A DNA stretch of 64,000 nt from Methanoregula sp. (lineage in GTDB: Archaea > Halobacteriota > Methanomicrobia > Methanomicrobiales > Methanospirillaceae): the NCBI RefSeq assembly GCF_028679125.1, contig NZ_JAJRCG010000011.1, positions 1 to 64,000 of the forward strand. Direction: 5' to 3'. Position numbers and translations under genes: made by a program. Position 1 is the first letter of the stretch, and the number at the start of each line of letters is the position of its first letter. Below are positions 8,796-17,339 of the stretch, in pieces. The notes beneath the pieces are model-generated. The model was given only the letters and a program-made list of their open reading frames with translations. It was not told where the DNA came from and ran no database searches.

Positions 8796-9065
8796 TCAAT
8801 CTTTCCACTGGAGTGCCGAGTCCATTTCGGCTATGCTGGTGCAGCAGTCCTTATAGCAGCACAGCGATACCCAGCGATTATTGCTGTAGTCATACGTACA
8901 CTGCTCATACGTGTACATACACTCATTTGATGGCACCTGCACGTTCTTCTGTTGCGGGAGATCGACCGCGTAATAATGCACTCCGGCAATAAACGCCCCG
9001 GCAACCGATAAGCAGATCATGAACAGTACGAGATTGGCAAGCGGCGATTTTGCAGATTCGGACAT
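8796..9065 (-). CDS. Small membrane-anchored Cys-rich protein, paralogue B
   Basis: An 89-residue paralogue of the protein at 3247-3537, from the ATG at 9065 with AGGATGG upstream. The N-terminus is MSESAKSPLANLVLFMIC, the membrane span covers residues about 9-32, and the outer part carries six cysteines (C, C, CC, CC). Only the N-terminal third aligns with paralogue A. The cysteine spacing of the tail has diverged, which suggests the anchor is shared while the outer part adapts. It lies at the far side of the beta-lactamase-like pair. Function unknown. Confidence 0.6.
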   Translation of the reverse strand: MSESAKSPLANLVLFMICLSVAGAFIAGVHYYAVDLPQQKNVQVPSNECMYTYEQCTYDYSNNRWVSLCCYKDCCTSIAEMDSALQWKD

Positions 9066-9332
9066 GATAAAAAACCATCCTGATGAATTAATCGTTATTA
9101 TCTGGTTAGGAACAGGGATATTTAAACGGTGGGAATCTGGAAAATACCCTGCGAATATTTTCCAATGCAAGGGGCCGTCAGGCCGCGAGCATGAGAAGTC
9201 TACGGAAAAGGTCTACGTAATGCGAGGGGTTCTGTTCGCACCGGAAAGCAAACAGGGGGTCCCGATCCGGCCCCCTGCCAGCCCCCTCAACAGCGGTCAC
9301 CCGATTATACCCTGAGGCATTATTGTCCGGGC

Positions 9333-9911
9333 CTACTTCACGATCACGGTCAGATTGAACAGGAGACCCCCCGCTTCTTCAGGTCTGATGACCAATTTTC
9401 CGTTAAGGACCGATGTCCCGGGGCTGACAGCCCGGTACCGGGCCCGGTAATAGCCGGTATTATTCCAGAAATCGTTACCTGTATAATAGGTTCCGTCATT
9501 CACCAGTTCGAGTCCGCACCCGGAGACAGGGACCGTCCAGCGCATGGCAAGTGACGGGGCAAATCCAAGGTTGATCTCAACAATGTCCCCCTTCCCGAGC
9601 ACAATAGTCCTGTCGGATTCGCTCCGGTTCAGGGAATACCGGATGTCGGGCATCGGATCCTGGATCGGGACGGATGTATCAACCGGAACAGGGACCCGGG
9701 GAGCAGCAACCTGAGGATCGCATTGGGTCGCCGGACTCTCCTCCGGCCCGGAGCCGGTCTGATTGACAGGAGATACAAGAGCCTGCGTGCTACCGGGAAC
9801 CGGCACGGTTGACGTGGCGGGCTGCGTCCCGGTGCAGCCGGCTGCTCCTGTCAGGAGGATGAGGATTGCGATCATAATGCACGTGAACCGAATCGGTCGG
9901 CAGGTATCCAT
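9333..9911 (-). CDS. Lipoprotein with chagasin-like (inhibitor I42) domain
   Basis: A 192-residue chain from the ATG at 9911, chosen because it puts a lipoprotein signal (hydrophobic core, GAAGC) at the N-terminus. A Pro/Ser/Thr linker follows to about residue 90. The last about 100 residues form a beta-rich module. It begins GKGDIVEINL, has LAMRWTVP where chagasins carry the N-P-T-T-G-Y-x-W loop, and includes a RARYRAVSPGTS strand and a GKLVIRPEEAG segment where the R-P-W loop is expected. This suggests an I42-type cysteine-protease inhibitor fold, but the exact loop signatures are degenerate, so inhibition is uncertain. It is probably tethered outside the cell. Confidence 0.55.
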   Translation of the reverse strand: MDTCRPIRFTCIMIAILILLTGAAGCTGTQPATSTVPVPGSTQALVSPVNQTGSGPEESPATQCDPQVAAPRVPVPVDTSVPIQDPMPDIRYSLNRSESDRTIVLGKGDIVEINLGFAPSLAMRWTVPVSGCGLELVNDGTYYTGNDFWNNTGYYRARYRAVSPGTSVLNGKLVIRPEEAGGLLFNLTVIVK

Positions 9912-10070
9912 GCAGAACCTCTGGGACAGGATACGATAAAATATTCTGTCACCGATCAGCCGGGTCCCTTTTTGAATCGCAAAAACAGGTCCGGGCAATT
10001 CACGGAGAACATTGCGAACCCGGGAACAACCGGTGGATATCGGTCTTCGCCCAAGGGGCCTACCCTGCAC

Positions 10071-10712
10071 TCATGTTCTGACAAACCGGTCCCTGAAAAA
10101 CCCCCTGCTCTGGTACAGGGCGGCCACAGGATTATGCCCCAGAGAACGGTCCTTAACAATGAGTGGCGTTGTCTCTGCTTTGCAATTTCGCAGGAATAAA
10201 ATGTCGTGCCCGACACAGAGTCCTACCATAATGTTCAGATCTGTTTTTTCCCGGTTGAGTACCTCTGCCTGCAATATCGGGTTGCAGAATATTTCCCCGG
10301 GCATGCCGAGCTCCTGCGGGTTTACTTCCCCGCAGAGACATGACAGGGAAACTACTTCGAACCCGTTGCCTTCCAGGATGTCAGATAATAATCTCGCTTC
10401 CGGCATCAGGGCATAACACGTGGCAATGCCCAGTCGCTTCATTCCCCGGATGTGTGCGTATTCGATGATCTCATGAATCCGTGTCCAGGAGTACTTCTCG
10501 TTCTGTTTTTGCGGGTCGAGCACTTTTTTCATCAGGCCAAGCCATCCCTGGATCACAGCCCGGTTTTCCGGGAGCTTATATTTCTCTGTTGTCTCCTTCA
10601 CCAGATCCGGGTACTTTTCGGCAGGGCAGGATGATGGTACTTTTTTGTTCTTTTCGTGTGAACCGCACCGGAGGATACTGCATTTTACGCATTGCGGGCT
10701 GTCATGTTCCAT
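10071..10712 (-). CDS. DUF1847 metal-binding protein
   Basis: This 213-residue cytoplasmic protein has an N-terminal C-x-x-C-x(4)-C cluster (CVKCSILRC), another Cys after PSS, and C-L-C-G-E near residue 128, the pattern of the DUF1847 family of predicted zinc-binding proteins. The central part has alternating helices and strands with GLCVGHDILF and ATCYALMPEA, which recur in this family. AGGAG lies nine bases upstream of the ATG at 10712. It is transcribed divergently from the HxlR-type regulator, with a repeat-bearing spacer between them, so the regulator probably controls it. Biochemical activity is not known for the family. Confidence 0.8.
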   Translation of the reverse strand: MEHDSPQCVKCSILRCGSHEKNKKVPSSCPAEKYPDLVKETTEKYKLPENRAVIQGWLGLMKKVLDPQKQNEKYSWTRIHEIIEYAHIRGMKRLGIATCYALMPEARLLSDILEGNGFEVVSLSCLCGEVNPQELGMPGEIFCNPILQAEVLNREKTDLNIMVGLCVGHDILFLRNCKAETTPLIVKDRSLGHNPVAALYQSRGFFRDRFVRT

Positions 10713-10737
10713 GAAAAATCTCCTTAAACAATCCTCA

Positions 10738-10791
10738 GGTTACCCGTATGGTTACAAATATCAAGCAGAAGGAAAAATGTAACCTTGTTAC
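10738..10791. promoter_or_regulatory. Candidate HxlR operator in the DUF1847/HxlR divergent spacer
   Basis: The 103-base spacer holds GGTTAC at 10738-10743 and 10750-10755 (12-base period), and a perfect inverted repeat GTAAC-CTT-GTTAC at 10779-10791. All are versions of the same half-site (GGTTAC and its complement GTAACC). Dimeric winged-helix repressors usually bind such symmetric sites. The last copy lies 25 bases before the regulator's start, where its own promoter should be, so autoregulation is likely. Confidence 0.55.
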
Positions 10792-10815
10792 CAGAAAATA
10801 ACTATTGGGGGAATT

Positions 10816-11160
10816 ATGTCCGAATCCAGAATACAATCCAAATGTCCCGTGGAATTATTTTGTGAGGTCATGGGAAGCAAGTGGAAGATCCTCATCATCT
10901 GGAACCTGAAGAAAGGAACACTCCGGTTCTCCGAGCTCCAGAAAAAGATGCATAACGTGAACTCGAAGACCCTCACCACGCATCTTCGGGAACTGGAGAA
11001 CCTGAAGATCATCTCAAGGGTTGCGTATCCGGAGGTACCTCCCCGTGTTGAATATTCCCTCACTGACTATGGTAACGATCTTTTCCCGGTATTCGATGCA
11101 ATGAGGATATGGGGGTTACATTACCTGGAATGCGAAGGAATATCGGCGAAGATTTGTTAG
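10816..11160 (+). CDS. HxlR-family winged-helix transcriptional regulator
   Basis: This 114-residue protein is typical of HxlR regulators. It has an N-terminal Cys (SKCPVELF), then GSKWKILIIWNL and GTLRFSELQKKM leading into the recognition-helix region (NSKTLTTHLRELENLKII), and the wing with PPRVEYSLTDYG. The conserved Cys near residue 10 is the position that senses redox or electrophiles in characterised members such as HypR; here that role is inference. The ATG at 10816 follows GGGG. A T-run just after the stop (11166-11172) could end transcription. It likely represses itself and the divergent DUF1847 gene. Confidence 0.85.
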   Translation: MSESRIQSKCPVELFCEVMGSKWKILIIWNLKKGTLRFSELQKKMHNVNSKTLTTHLRELENLKIISRVAYPEVPPRVEYSLTDYGNDLFPVFDAMRIWGLHYLECEGISAKIC

Positions 11161-11576
11161 GCTTACTTTTTTCTGTAATTTTTCGCCAAATCACTCCCCT
11201 TACCGGTGCAACGGCAACCCACGTTCTGCGAAATTTTGTATGCCGTTTCCCAAAACCAAAGTAAATAGGGGTCTCCTGCATATCCCCCCCATCGTTTCCG
11301 GGCATACCTCAATCCATCCCTCCCGATCATCACTGGTTCCAATCACGATGTCAGAGCCTCGCTCAATAAAATCATGAGAACACATTTGTATCCCGGTAAA
11401 TGCGTTAGGCAAAATCCGGCAAGGCATTTTGCGCGTCAGGCTGCCTCGCTGTGTGATACGAGAAAACATACTCCCCCTCCGGGTTCGGTACGATGGGTGT
11501 GGTTCGCCAACCCCCTCTCCCCCGACAGGTCAGACCCTGACTTTTCCACCGGTAACCGGTCTATACCGGCCGATTT
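11161..11576. other. Gene-free stretch between HxlR and the acyltransferase-like gene
   Basis: After a T-run at 11166-11172, no frame here on either strand has convincing protein character or a ribosome-binding site. A minus-strand frame at 11200-11469 (89 codons) looks random in composition. If the next gene is 5'-truncated, its lost N-terminal part would have lain in this stretch, but I find no frame restoring the usual start of that family. Confidence 0.4.
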
Positions 11577-12542
11577 TTGTCGCCTGCACCGGACTGGTTC
11601 CGTTTCCTCTCATCCCTTGCAGCACCGCTCTTTATCGTCACCGCCGGGATGATGGTTGCCCTGTCATGGACCGGTAAGGGCAGGTCACTGGGGTACATAG
11701 CCCTCAGGGGCGGACTCGTGATCCTCGCCGGGGCATTCCTTCAGCTGCTTGCGTTTGATACCATCCCGTTCATCGACATGGATGTCCTGTACCTCATCGG
11801 TTTTTCCCTCCCGGTTGCATACCTCTATCTCGGTCTTCCGGAACGCAAACGCTGGATTGTTATTGTCGCAATCCTCTTACTGACTCCGGTTCTCTGGATG
11901 GGGTTCGGGTACAACCAGGATGCCATCGATCCTGCCATCTCTCTGATCCTCTCACCCGGTTCCGGTACTTCCGTCCCGGGAATACCTGATATCGTAAAGT
12001 CCTGGTTCATTGACGGATGGTTCCCGATCTTTCCCTGGCTTGCCGTCGCCCTTTTCGGGGCCGAGATCGGGATCTACCGCTGGGGAAAGGATGCAGTGCG
12101 CACGTTCCGGTATAACAAAGAGGGACTGTTTGCAGCGGGACTCCTTGTTGCCGGCGGTGGTCTCTGGGGACTTATCCCCGGCGCCCAGTATGTAAGGGTC
12201 GGGTACGTAGAACTCTTTTATCCCCCGGTAGCCGGCCTGCTGGTTTTCAGTGCAGGGTTTTTCCTGCTCGTATTGACCGTTCTCGATCATCTCCCGGGGC
12301 AGTATTCACTCATGGATCCGTTACGGGTAACCGGCGAATGTTCGCTTGCCATCTATCTTCTTCACTATGCAATCATCGAGAAGATCATATGCCCGCTCGA
12401 CATCAGGTTACCCCTCCCGGAGTTCTTTTTCTGGTATTTTGTTCTCCTGGCCAGCATGATCCTTGTCGCGTATCTCCTGCGATACATCAGGAAATCATGG
12501 CGTCATCAGCCGTTCATTGTACGGTTCCTGATCGGAAGTTGA
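11577..12542 (+). CDS. Acyltransferase-like polytopic membrane protein (HGSNAT/DUF1624-type), possibly 5'-truncated
   Basis: The frame is open from a stop at 11553, and the only early start is TTG at 11577, giving 321 residues. About nine membrane segments are visible. SSLAAPLFIVTAGMMVA near residue 12, then RGGLVILAGAFLQL and a MDVLYLIGFSLP segment, match the second and third spans of heparan-alpha-glucosaminide N-acetyltransferase-like/DUF1624 proteins. Those proteins normally begin with a membrane span carrying R-x-x-x-L-D-x-x-R-G and an essential His, about 40 residues earlier. That part is absent, so this may be a broken gene. The C-terminal TGECSLAIYLLHYAI segment is intact. Confidence 0.55.
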   Translation: MSPAPDWFRFLSSLAAPLFIVTAGMMVALSWTGKGRSLGYIALRGGLVILAGAFLQLLAFDTIPFIDMDVLYLIGFSLPVAYLYLGLPERKRWIVIVAILLLTPVLWMGFGYNQDAIDPAISLILSPGSGTSVPGIPDIVKSWFIDGWFPIFPWLAVALFGAEIGIYRWGKDAVRTFRYNKEGLFAAGLLVAGGGLWGLIPGAQYVRVGYVELFYPPVAGLLVFSAGFFLLVLTVLDHLPGQYSLMDPLRVTGECSLAIYLLHYAIIEKIICPLDIRLPLPEFFFWYFVLLASMILVAYLLRYIRKSWRHQPFIVRFLIGS

Positions 12543-12552
12543 AAAAAAACGT

Positions 12553-12576
12553 CTCCCGGCCGGAATCTGCCGGGAG
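12553..12576 (+). terminator. Perfect 8-bp hairpin after the acyltransferase-like gene
   Basis: CTCCCGGC (12553-12560) and GCCGGGAG (12569-12576) form a perfect stem with an 8-base loop, starting 11 bases after the stop codon. No T-run follows directly, so it may act as an RNA end-stabiliser or processing site more than as a classical terminator. Confidence 0.45.
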
Positions 12577-12780
12577 TGAATATCCGGTCAACCAAATCTC
12601 ATTTTTATTTTCGGCCCGCCCCTTGCTAAAAAATGAAAATTCCCGGATGCTGTTGCCAGGTTTTGTTTTTCGTTGCTATGGTTCCCCATTTCCGGAAAAA
12701 TTTCCTGAAGGTCCCGATCCGCAACAACAAATAACGGGTGGGTATAATGAGTTAGCTGATCAAGGATCAGGAGACGAACA

Positions 12781-13152
12781 ATGAAGAAGACAATTGCTGT
12801 TCTCATACTCATCATCGCGACGGTGTTCCTTGCGGGCTGTACGTCAAGCACGGTCTCCGGTCAGGACACCGCCCGCGACACAATCCGGGCCCATTACGAA
12901 TATCACGAGGACTGGTCGCCGGGTTTCGGGTGTTATGGAAAAGTCTCCGGGTATACCTACAACGCGGGAAACATCTCGGCTGAAAACACTGTGCTGGCAC
13001 TCAACCTCGTCAACAGCAGGACCGGTACTATCCGCGACTCGCGTTCCGTGTACATCGGTACGATGGGAGCCGGGCAGTCGGTCATGTTCGAGAGCGTCCT
13101 TGACGGTGAATGCATGCAGGATTACCGTGTCGAAGGATATGTTGAACCATAA
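12781..13152 (+). CDS. Small lipoprotein with a beta-sandwich-like domain
   Basis: This 123-residue protein has a lipoprotein signal with the lipobox LAGC (Cys20). AGGAG is placed nine bases before the ATG. The mature part contains a GKVSGYTYNAGNISAENTVL block followed by alternating strands and YIGTMGAGQSVMFE. This is the pattern of FxLYD-type domains: a 'version with or without added group' strand order ending in a G-x-G-Q-S turn. Two cysteines (in FGCYG and GECMQ) could form a disulfide. It is anchored outside the cell; ligand unknown. Confidence 0.65.
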   Translation: MKKTIAVLILIIATVFLAGCTSSTVSGQDTARDTIRAHYEYHEDWSPGFGCYGKVSGYTYNAGNISAENTVLALNLVNSRTGTIRDSRSVYIGTMGAGQSVMFESVLDGECMQDYRVEGYVEP

Positions 13153-13345
13153 TCTTCCGGATTGTTCCTGCACAGGTAGATCTCCTGGCTCAGGTCGGCT
13201 GATTATTGACGGATAATGAATGGTATGGATTTACTGGAGAGGGGGTGGCATATCTTAAAAAAGGATTTCTACAAAACTCAAAATTTGTAAAAAAATATCC
13301 TATACTAACTTTTGGTCAGTGGTGGACTTTATTCAATCACCAAAA

Positions 13346-14599
13346 TTATTTCTGGGCTGCCAGGGGCAGATCGATCGGGGCGGCCTGAACAGGGTAATAC
13401 TTCTCCTTTATCAGCGCGACAACATACGGCACGGCGAGCACCAGCGCCATGCACCCGAATGCAAGGAACATATTACCGTATGTTGTCACCAGGGCAATGA
13501 CCGGCACGACAGCAAGTGCGGAAGCAAACTGGCCGATGTTCAAGGACACGGAGAACCCGCCCATTGCCCGCCCGAGAAACTGCTGGGGGGTGATTGCGGC
13601 AATCCAGGTCAGGATCGTTGGCATCAGCAGCCCCTCGCCAACCCCGACCAGGATCACGGCGAGCCCGACCATGACAAGCGACGTGGCAAACCCTAATATG
13701 CACAGGCCGAGTCCAAAGGCGAGAAGGGTAACGGTCAGGATCGTGTACCGGTGGAATCTCCAGGCAATTCTCCCGTAAAAGATACCCAGAATTGCCGAGG
13801 CACAGCCCCCTATCCCGAGGAATATCCCGGCGGTAAGCGCGGTGTTCTCGCCCAGAATCCGTGCTGCATCCATATTCGCGATCAGATAGGGGAATTTTGT
13901 CGGCATTAAGAAGAACAGCAGGTTCCCCATGAACAGGGTGACATATGCCAGGAGGAGAGGGGTGATCGGGAAGGTTTCACCCGGGGCGGTCTTTGTCTCA
14001 CCGGGTGCTGCTTTGCTCTCCTCGCATTTGCGGACGGGCTCTTTCATTGTTAAAAGAACCCCGAAGAAAATGAGGACGCCAAGCAGGTAAATGAGGAATG
14101 CTGCACGCCAGGAAATCCCGGCAAGTAATCCCCCGCTTGTCTCAAGAATCAATACCCCGACACCCATTGCAGCTGCCTGGTAACCGAGCACTCTGGCGCG
14201 GGAAATTCCATCGTAATAACAGACAATCAGGGCGGATGTCGTGCAGATGATACCGGCAATGCCGATCCCGAGAATAAACCTGCCAGCCAGTATTGCAGGT
14301 ATGGAAGTGAGATAATATCCGGAGCTTCCTGCAATGGTGAAGACCGCAACGGAGGCTGCAAGAACCCTGATTTTGCCGATCTTATCTGAAAGAATCCCGA
14401 GGAATAATCCCGTGATGGCAATTGCAAGCGCGGGGAGTGTAACAATCAAAGAGATGCTGGCATCGGATGCATCGGGAAATGCCTGGCTGATCAAGGGCAG
14501 AGCCGGTGCGACCGCTGCCCCTCCCATGAGAATCATCATGGCTGCAAGCATGAGAAAAAGAAATGTCCATTTTGTTGGTTTGAACTGGGTGACAGTCAT
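13346..14599 (-). CDS. Major facilitator superfamily transporter
   Basis: A 417-residue protein with twelve predicted membrane spans. Between spans 2 and 3 lies G-I-L-S-D-K-I-G-K-I-R, the motif A loop of MFS drug/solute antiporters. The central cytoplasmic loop near residues 195-215 holds a short duplication (APGETKTAPGETF). The N-terminal half also has the GRFILGIGIAG motif of span 4. It is probably an efflux or uptake system for a small molecule; the substrate cannot be read from sequence. The divergent neighbour is a TrmB-type regulator that starts only 62 bases away, so the pair probably forms a sensor-transporter unit. Confidence 0.85.
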   Translation of the reverse strand: MTVTQFKPTKWTFLFLMLAAMMILMGGAAVAPALPLISQAFPDASDASISLIVTLPALAIAITGLFLGILSDKIGKIRVLAASVAVFTIAGSSGYYLTSIPAILAGRFILGIGIAGIICTTSALIVCYYDGISRARVLGYQAAAMGVGVLILETSGGLLAGISWRAAFLIYLLGVLIFFGVLLTMKEPVRKCEESKAAPGETKTAPGETFPITPLLLAYVTLFMGNLLFFLMPTKFPYLIANMDAARILGENTALTAGIFLGIGGCASAILGIFYGRIAWRFHRYTILTVTLLAFGLGLCILGFATSLVMVGLAVILVGVGEGLLMPTILTWIAAITPQQFLGRAMGGFSVSLNIGQFASALAVVPVIALVTTYGNMFLAFGCMALVLAVPYVVALIKEKYYPVQAAPIDLPLAAQK

Positions 14600-14661
14600 T
14601 CCTATTCACTGGTCAAGATCAAAATATTAAGGAAGTGCTCCTGAAACTAGTAGCTAATACC

Positions 14662-15432
14662 ATGATTGAGGACGCGTTACTGACGCAGCTGAACGAGATC
14701 GGGATGAGCGAATACGAGGCACGGGTGTACGTGAGTCTGTCAGCGTTAAGGGTGGCAAGCGCCCGTGAAATCCACGAGCAGACGAAGATTCCCCGTGGCA
14801 GGATCTATGAGACGCTCGATTCCCTCTCCAAAAAGAAGTTTATTGTCTCATCGGGCAAGGCGCCCGTGCGGTACTCGCCGGTTGATGTAACCGCGACGTT
14901 TGAGCGGCTGAAACGGGAATCCGTGAAATCACTTGAAGGATTGCATGAGCGCCTGAAAACCCTGGAAACCGAGACACCGGCACCGCTCATGCAGGGATAT
15001 AAACTGTATACAGACTGGACCCGGGATAACCAGATCCGGATGATGCTGAAAAGGGCGAAATCAGAAATTATCCTTCTTTGCAATGATGAAGAATTTCTCA
15101 GCCGGTATGGCAGCGACATCTCCCGTGCAGCAAAACGGATTGATGTGTACCTTATTGTCGGAAGACCTGAACTTGCGGGGTCTGTACCGGTAAAATGCTA
15201 TATTGGCGGGAAGGATATCGAATCATCGTTCTTTTGCCAGGATACAGGAGAAAAGACCGGGCTCTCGATGAAATTGTTATTGCTGGCTGATCGGGCTGAG
15301 TCTCTCTCGGTCATGGAGGATACCGGCAGGCTGACAGGAATTTTCATATCCCCGGATATTTACGCCGGCTACCTGTCGCGAAAAATTATCCAGGATATCC
15401 AGCCGGTTGACCGTCCGCGTACGAGAACCTGA
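14662..15432 (+). CDS. TrmB-family transcriptional regulator
   Basis: A 256-residue protein from the ATG at 14662; an upstream in-frame GTG at 14635 has less support. Residues 1-80 are the TrmB winged helix: LNEIGMSEYEARVYVSL, then AREIHEQTKIPRGRIYETLD as helix-turn-helix, then a wing with GKAPVRYSPVD. A coiled segment at about 85-110 would dimerise. The C-terminal half (RDNQIRMMLKRAKSEIILLC) resembles the phospholipase-D-like effector domain of this family, which binds ligands and is not an enzyme. An AAAATATTA box at 14619-14627 would give a very short leader. It is divergent from the MFS gene, its likely target. Confidence 0.8.
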   Translation: MIEDALLTQLNEIGMSEYEARVYVSLSALRVASAREIHEQTKIPRGRIYETLDSLSKKKFIVSSGKAPVRYSPVDVTATFERLKRESVKSLEGLHERLKTLETETPAPLMQGYKLYTDWTRDNQIRMMLKRAKSEIILLCNDEEFLSRYGSDISRAAKRIDVYLIVGRPELAGSVPVKCYIGGKDIESSFFCQDTGEKTGLSMKLLLLADRAESLSVMEDTGRLTGIFISPDIYAGYLSRKIIQDIQPVDRPRTRT

Positions 15433-15981
15433 AAGGGACAGCTACCGGATATCCGGAAAACCCCGGTTTTGAGATACCCTGTGGCGGGCAGGGGTCCGTG
15501 AAGATCGCGGATTTTTCTGCGCGGTCGCCCGGGTTTTCCAGGTTTTCCCCGGGTTTTTTTATACTGCGCTCCTGTTCGCCCCACTACCTGTTCTGATGCA
15601 ATCTATCGGTCATTCCGTATCCGTGGTGGAACGTCTTTCGATCAACGCCGGCCTGTCCTTGGCTGCATGATATTTTACAGGGGCATCCATTCAGACTGCG
15701 GGTTCTCCCTGCTTCGGTTCGCGCGGTCTCCTCGCCGGAGGGAAATCGTTGGGGAGATTACCCGCATCAACTGGTACTGGCGTTGCCGCGAAGTAAAACC
15801 AATGCATCATGGAAAGGCTCAGATAATTCTGGCAGAGCAAAAAACCATTATTTTCCCGGAAACGGTTTAAAAATAGTGTTTACGCCGTGATTTTGCTATG
15901 CGGGTGGCTCACATTACCGTTCTTTCGGCATATAGCATCATGCCAAGACATATAACCTTGCCCTGACAAGAGTCCACATCA
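15433..15981. other. Non-coding stretch downstream of the TrmB gene
   Basis: No frame here is convincing. A 67-codon plus frame at 15667-15870 has poor composition and no ribosome-binding site. A CCCGGGTTTTCC/CCCCGGGTTTTTTT direct repeat ending in a T-run (about 15528-15560) may terminate the TrmB transcript. A TATA-like CATATAAC at about 15949-15956 probably serves the gene at 16016. Confidence 0.4.
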
Positions 15982-16004
15982 AGTCTGATGAATTCTTTCA
16001 GACT
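15982..16004 (+). promoter_or_regulatory. Perfect 7-bp inverted repeat in the leader of the 72-aa Cys protein
   Basis: AGTCTGA (15982-15988) pairs with TCAGACT (15998-16004) across a 9-base loop, right before GGGGA and the ATG at 16016. The TATA-like box about 30 bases upstream places the transcript start close to the first arm. The hairpin would therefore sit at the 5' end of the mRNA, next to the ribosome-binding site. It could instead be a protein-binding site. Confidence 0.4.
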
Positions 16005-16015
16005 GGGGACAGCAG

Positions 16016-16234
16016 ATGGGAAATTATCATTTTTGCAGGGATTGTGAGTACATCAAAATCCGGATGGTACCGGGCCTCAATGGACCGGCAGTAAAAGAGA
16101 TGTCATGCCCGGCCCGGTTCAACCCACGGGAAGGAAAGTGGATTCCGGCGAACGGGGTGAACCCGCACGAATGCCCCCGGAATGAAAATTTCATGCGAAT
16201 CCAGAAACAGAGCGATGAACGCAGACTCCGATGA
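16016..16234 (+). CDS. Small four-cysteine protein (72 aa)
   Basis: This 72-residue, basic, soluble protein has cysteines at about positions 7, 10, 31 and 53 (CRDC, SCPARF, HECPRN). The first two form a C-x-x-C knuckle, and the spacing would suit one bound zinc or iron ion. GGGGA lies seven bases before the ATG. It is followed by the TFB gene on the same strand about 100 bases later, so cotranscription is possible. I do not recognise the family. Confidence 0.5.
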   Translation: MGNYHFCRDCEYIKIRMVPGLNGPAVKEMSCPARFNPREGKWIPANGVNPHECPRNENFMRIQKQSDERRLR

Positions 16235-16334
16235 ATATGCAGTGAATGGATATACCGTAATAACATCCCGCGGATATCCCGGCATCATGGAGCAGAAAAA
16301 CAAGACAACCAGATCATCAGCAAGGGAAATGTGA

Positions 16335-17339
16335 ATGCAGGAAATTGAAAAACTGAAAGTCCTCCAGTCTCAGCGTGAATCGTTCAGATCCCGGACAATA
16401 CAGAAAGAGCAGGAGAAGAAAGCGGAAAGCCAGACCGAAACTACCTGCCCGGAGTGTGGCAGCCGCGTGCTTGTTCACGACCGTGAGCGGGCAGAACTGG
16501 TCTGCCAGAGTTGCGGGCTCGTGATTGATGACGAGTTCATCGACCGGGGTCCCGAATGGCGCGCGTTTGATGCCGACCAGCGGATGAAACGGGCCCGTAC
16601 CGGTGCACCGATGACCCTCACCATCCATGACAAGGGTCTCTCTACCATGATCGACTGGCGCAACAAGGATTCATATGGCAGGTCGATCTCTTCCAAGAAC
16701 CGGGCCCAGCTCTTCCGTCTCCGCAAGTGGCAGCGCCGGATCCGTGTCAGCAACGCGACCGAGCGGAACCTTGCGTTCGCACTCTCGGAACTGGATCGCA
16801 TGGCTTCTGCACTGGGCCTGCCGCGGAACATCCGCGAAAGCTCTGCCAGGGTCTATCGCGATGCAGTCGACAAGAACCTGATCCGCGGGCGGAGCATCGA
16901 AGGCGTGGCAGCAGCGGCACTCTATGCCGCCTGCCGGCAATGCAGCGTGCCTCGTACTCTTGATGAGATAGCAGAAGTCTCCCGGGTCTCAAGAAAAGAG
17001 ATTGGCAGGACCTACCGGTTCGTCTCCCGTGAACTTGGCTTACGGCTCCAGCCTACATCCCCGCTGGATTATGTGCCCCGGTTCTGCTCGGGCCTTACCC
17101 TCAAAGGTGAGGTCCAGAGCCGGACCATTGAGATCCTCCGTCAGGCCGCCGAGCGTGAACTGACGAGTGGCAGGGGCCCGACCGGTGTCGCGGCAGCAGC
17201 GATCTACATTGCCTCGGTCCTGGGCGGGGAGCGGCGTACCCAGCGCGAAGTGGCGGAAGTTGCCGGTGTGACCGAGGTCACCATCAGGAACCGGTACAAG
17301 GAACTGGCAGAAAAACTGGATATCGAGATCATTCTCTGA
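16335..17339 (+). CDS. tfb: Transcription initiation factor IIB (TFB)
   Basis: A 334-residue protein with an N-terminal zinc ribbon (C38-x-x-C41 and C57-x-x-C60). The B-finger/reader region follows ([20 protein letters not shown], then [13 protein letters not shown]). Two cyclin-like repeats at about 140-225 and 235-325 contain [18 protein letters not shown] and [18 protein letters not shown]. The last strands include the helix-turn-helix that reads the BRE. It bridges TBP-bound promoters and RNA polymerase. A Gln/Arg/Lys-rich extension of about 35 residues precedes the zinc ribbon. Length and domains are complete. Confidence 0.95.
   Translation: MQEIEKLKVLQSQRESFRSRTIQKEQEKKAESQTETTCPECGSRVLVHDRERAELVCQSCGLVIDDEFIDRGPEWRAFDADQRMKRARTGAPMTLTIHDKGLSTMIDWRNKDSYGRSISSKNRAQLFRLRKWQRRIRVSNATERNLAFALSELDRMASALGLPRNIRESSARVYRDAVDKNLIRGRSIEGVAAAALYAACRQCSVPRTLDEIAEVSRVSRKEIGRTYRFVSRELGLRLQPTSPLDYVPRFCSGLTLKGEVQSRTIEILRQAAERELTSGRGPTGVAAAAIYIASVLGGERRTQREVAEVAGVTEVTIRNRYKELAEKLDIEIIL

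Noticed and set aside
15667-15870. 67-codon plus-strand frame downstream of the TrmB gene
   Set aside because: No ribosome-binding site, mixed Cys/Trp/Arg composition and no recognisable pattern.
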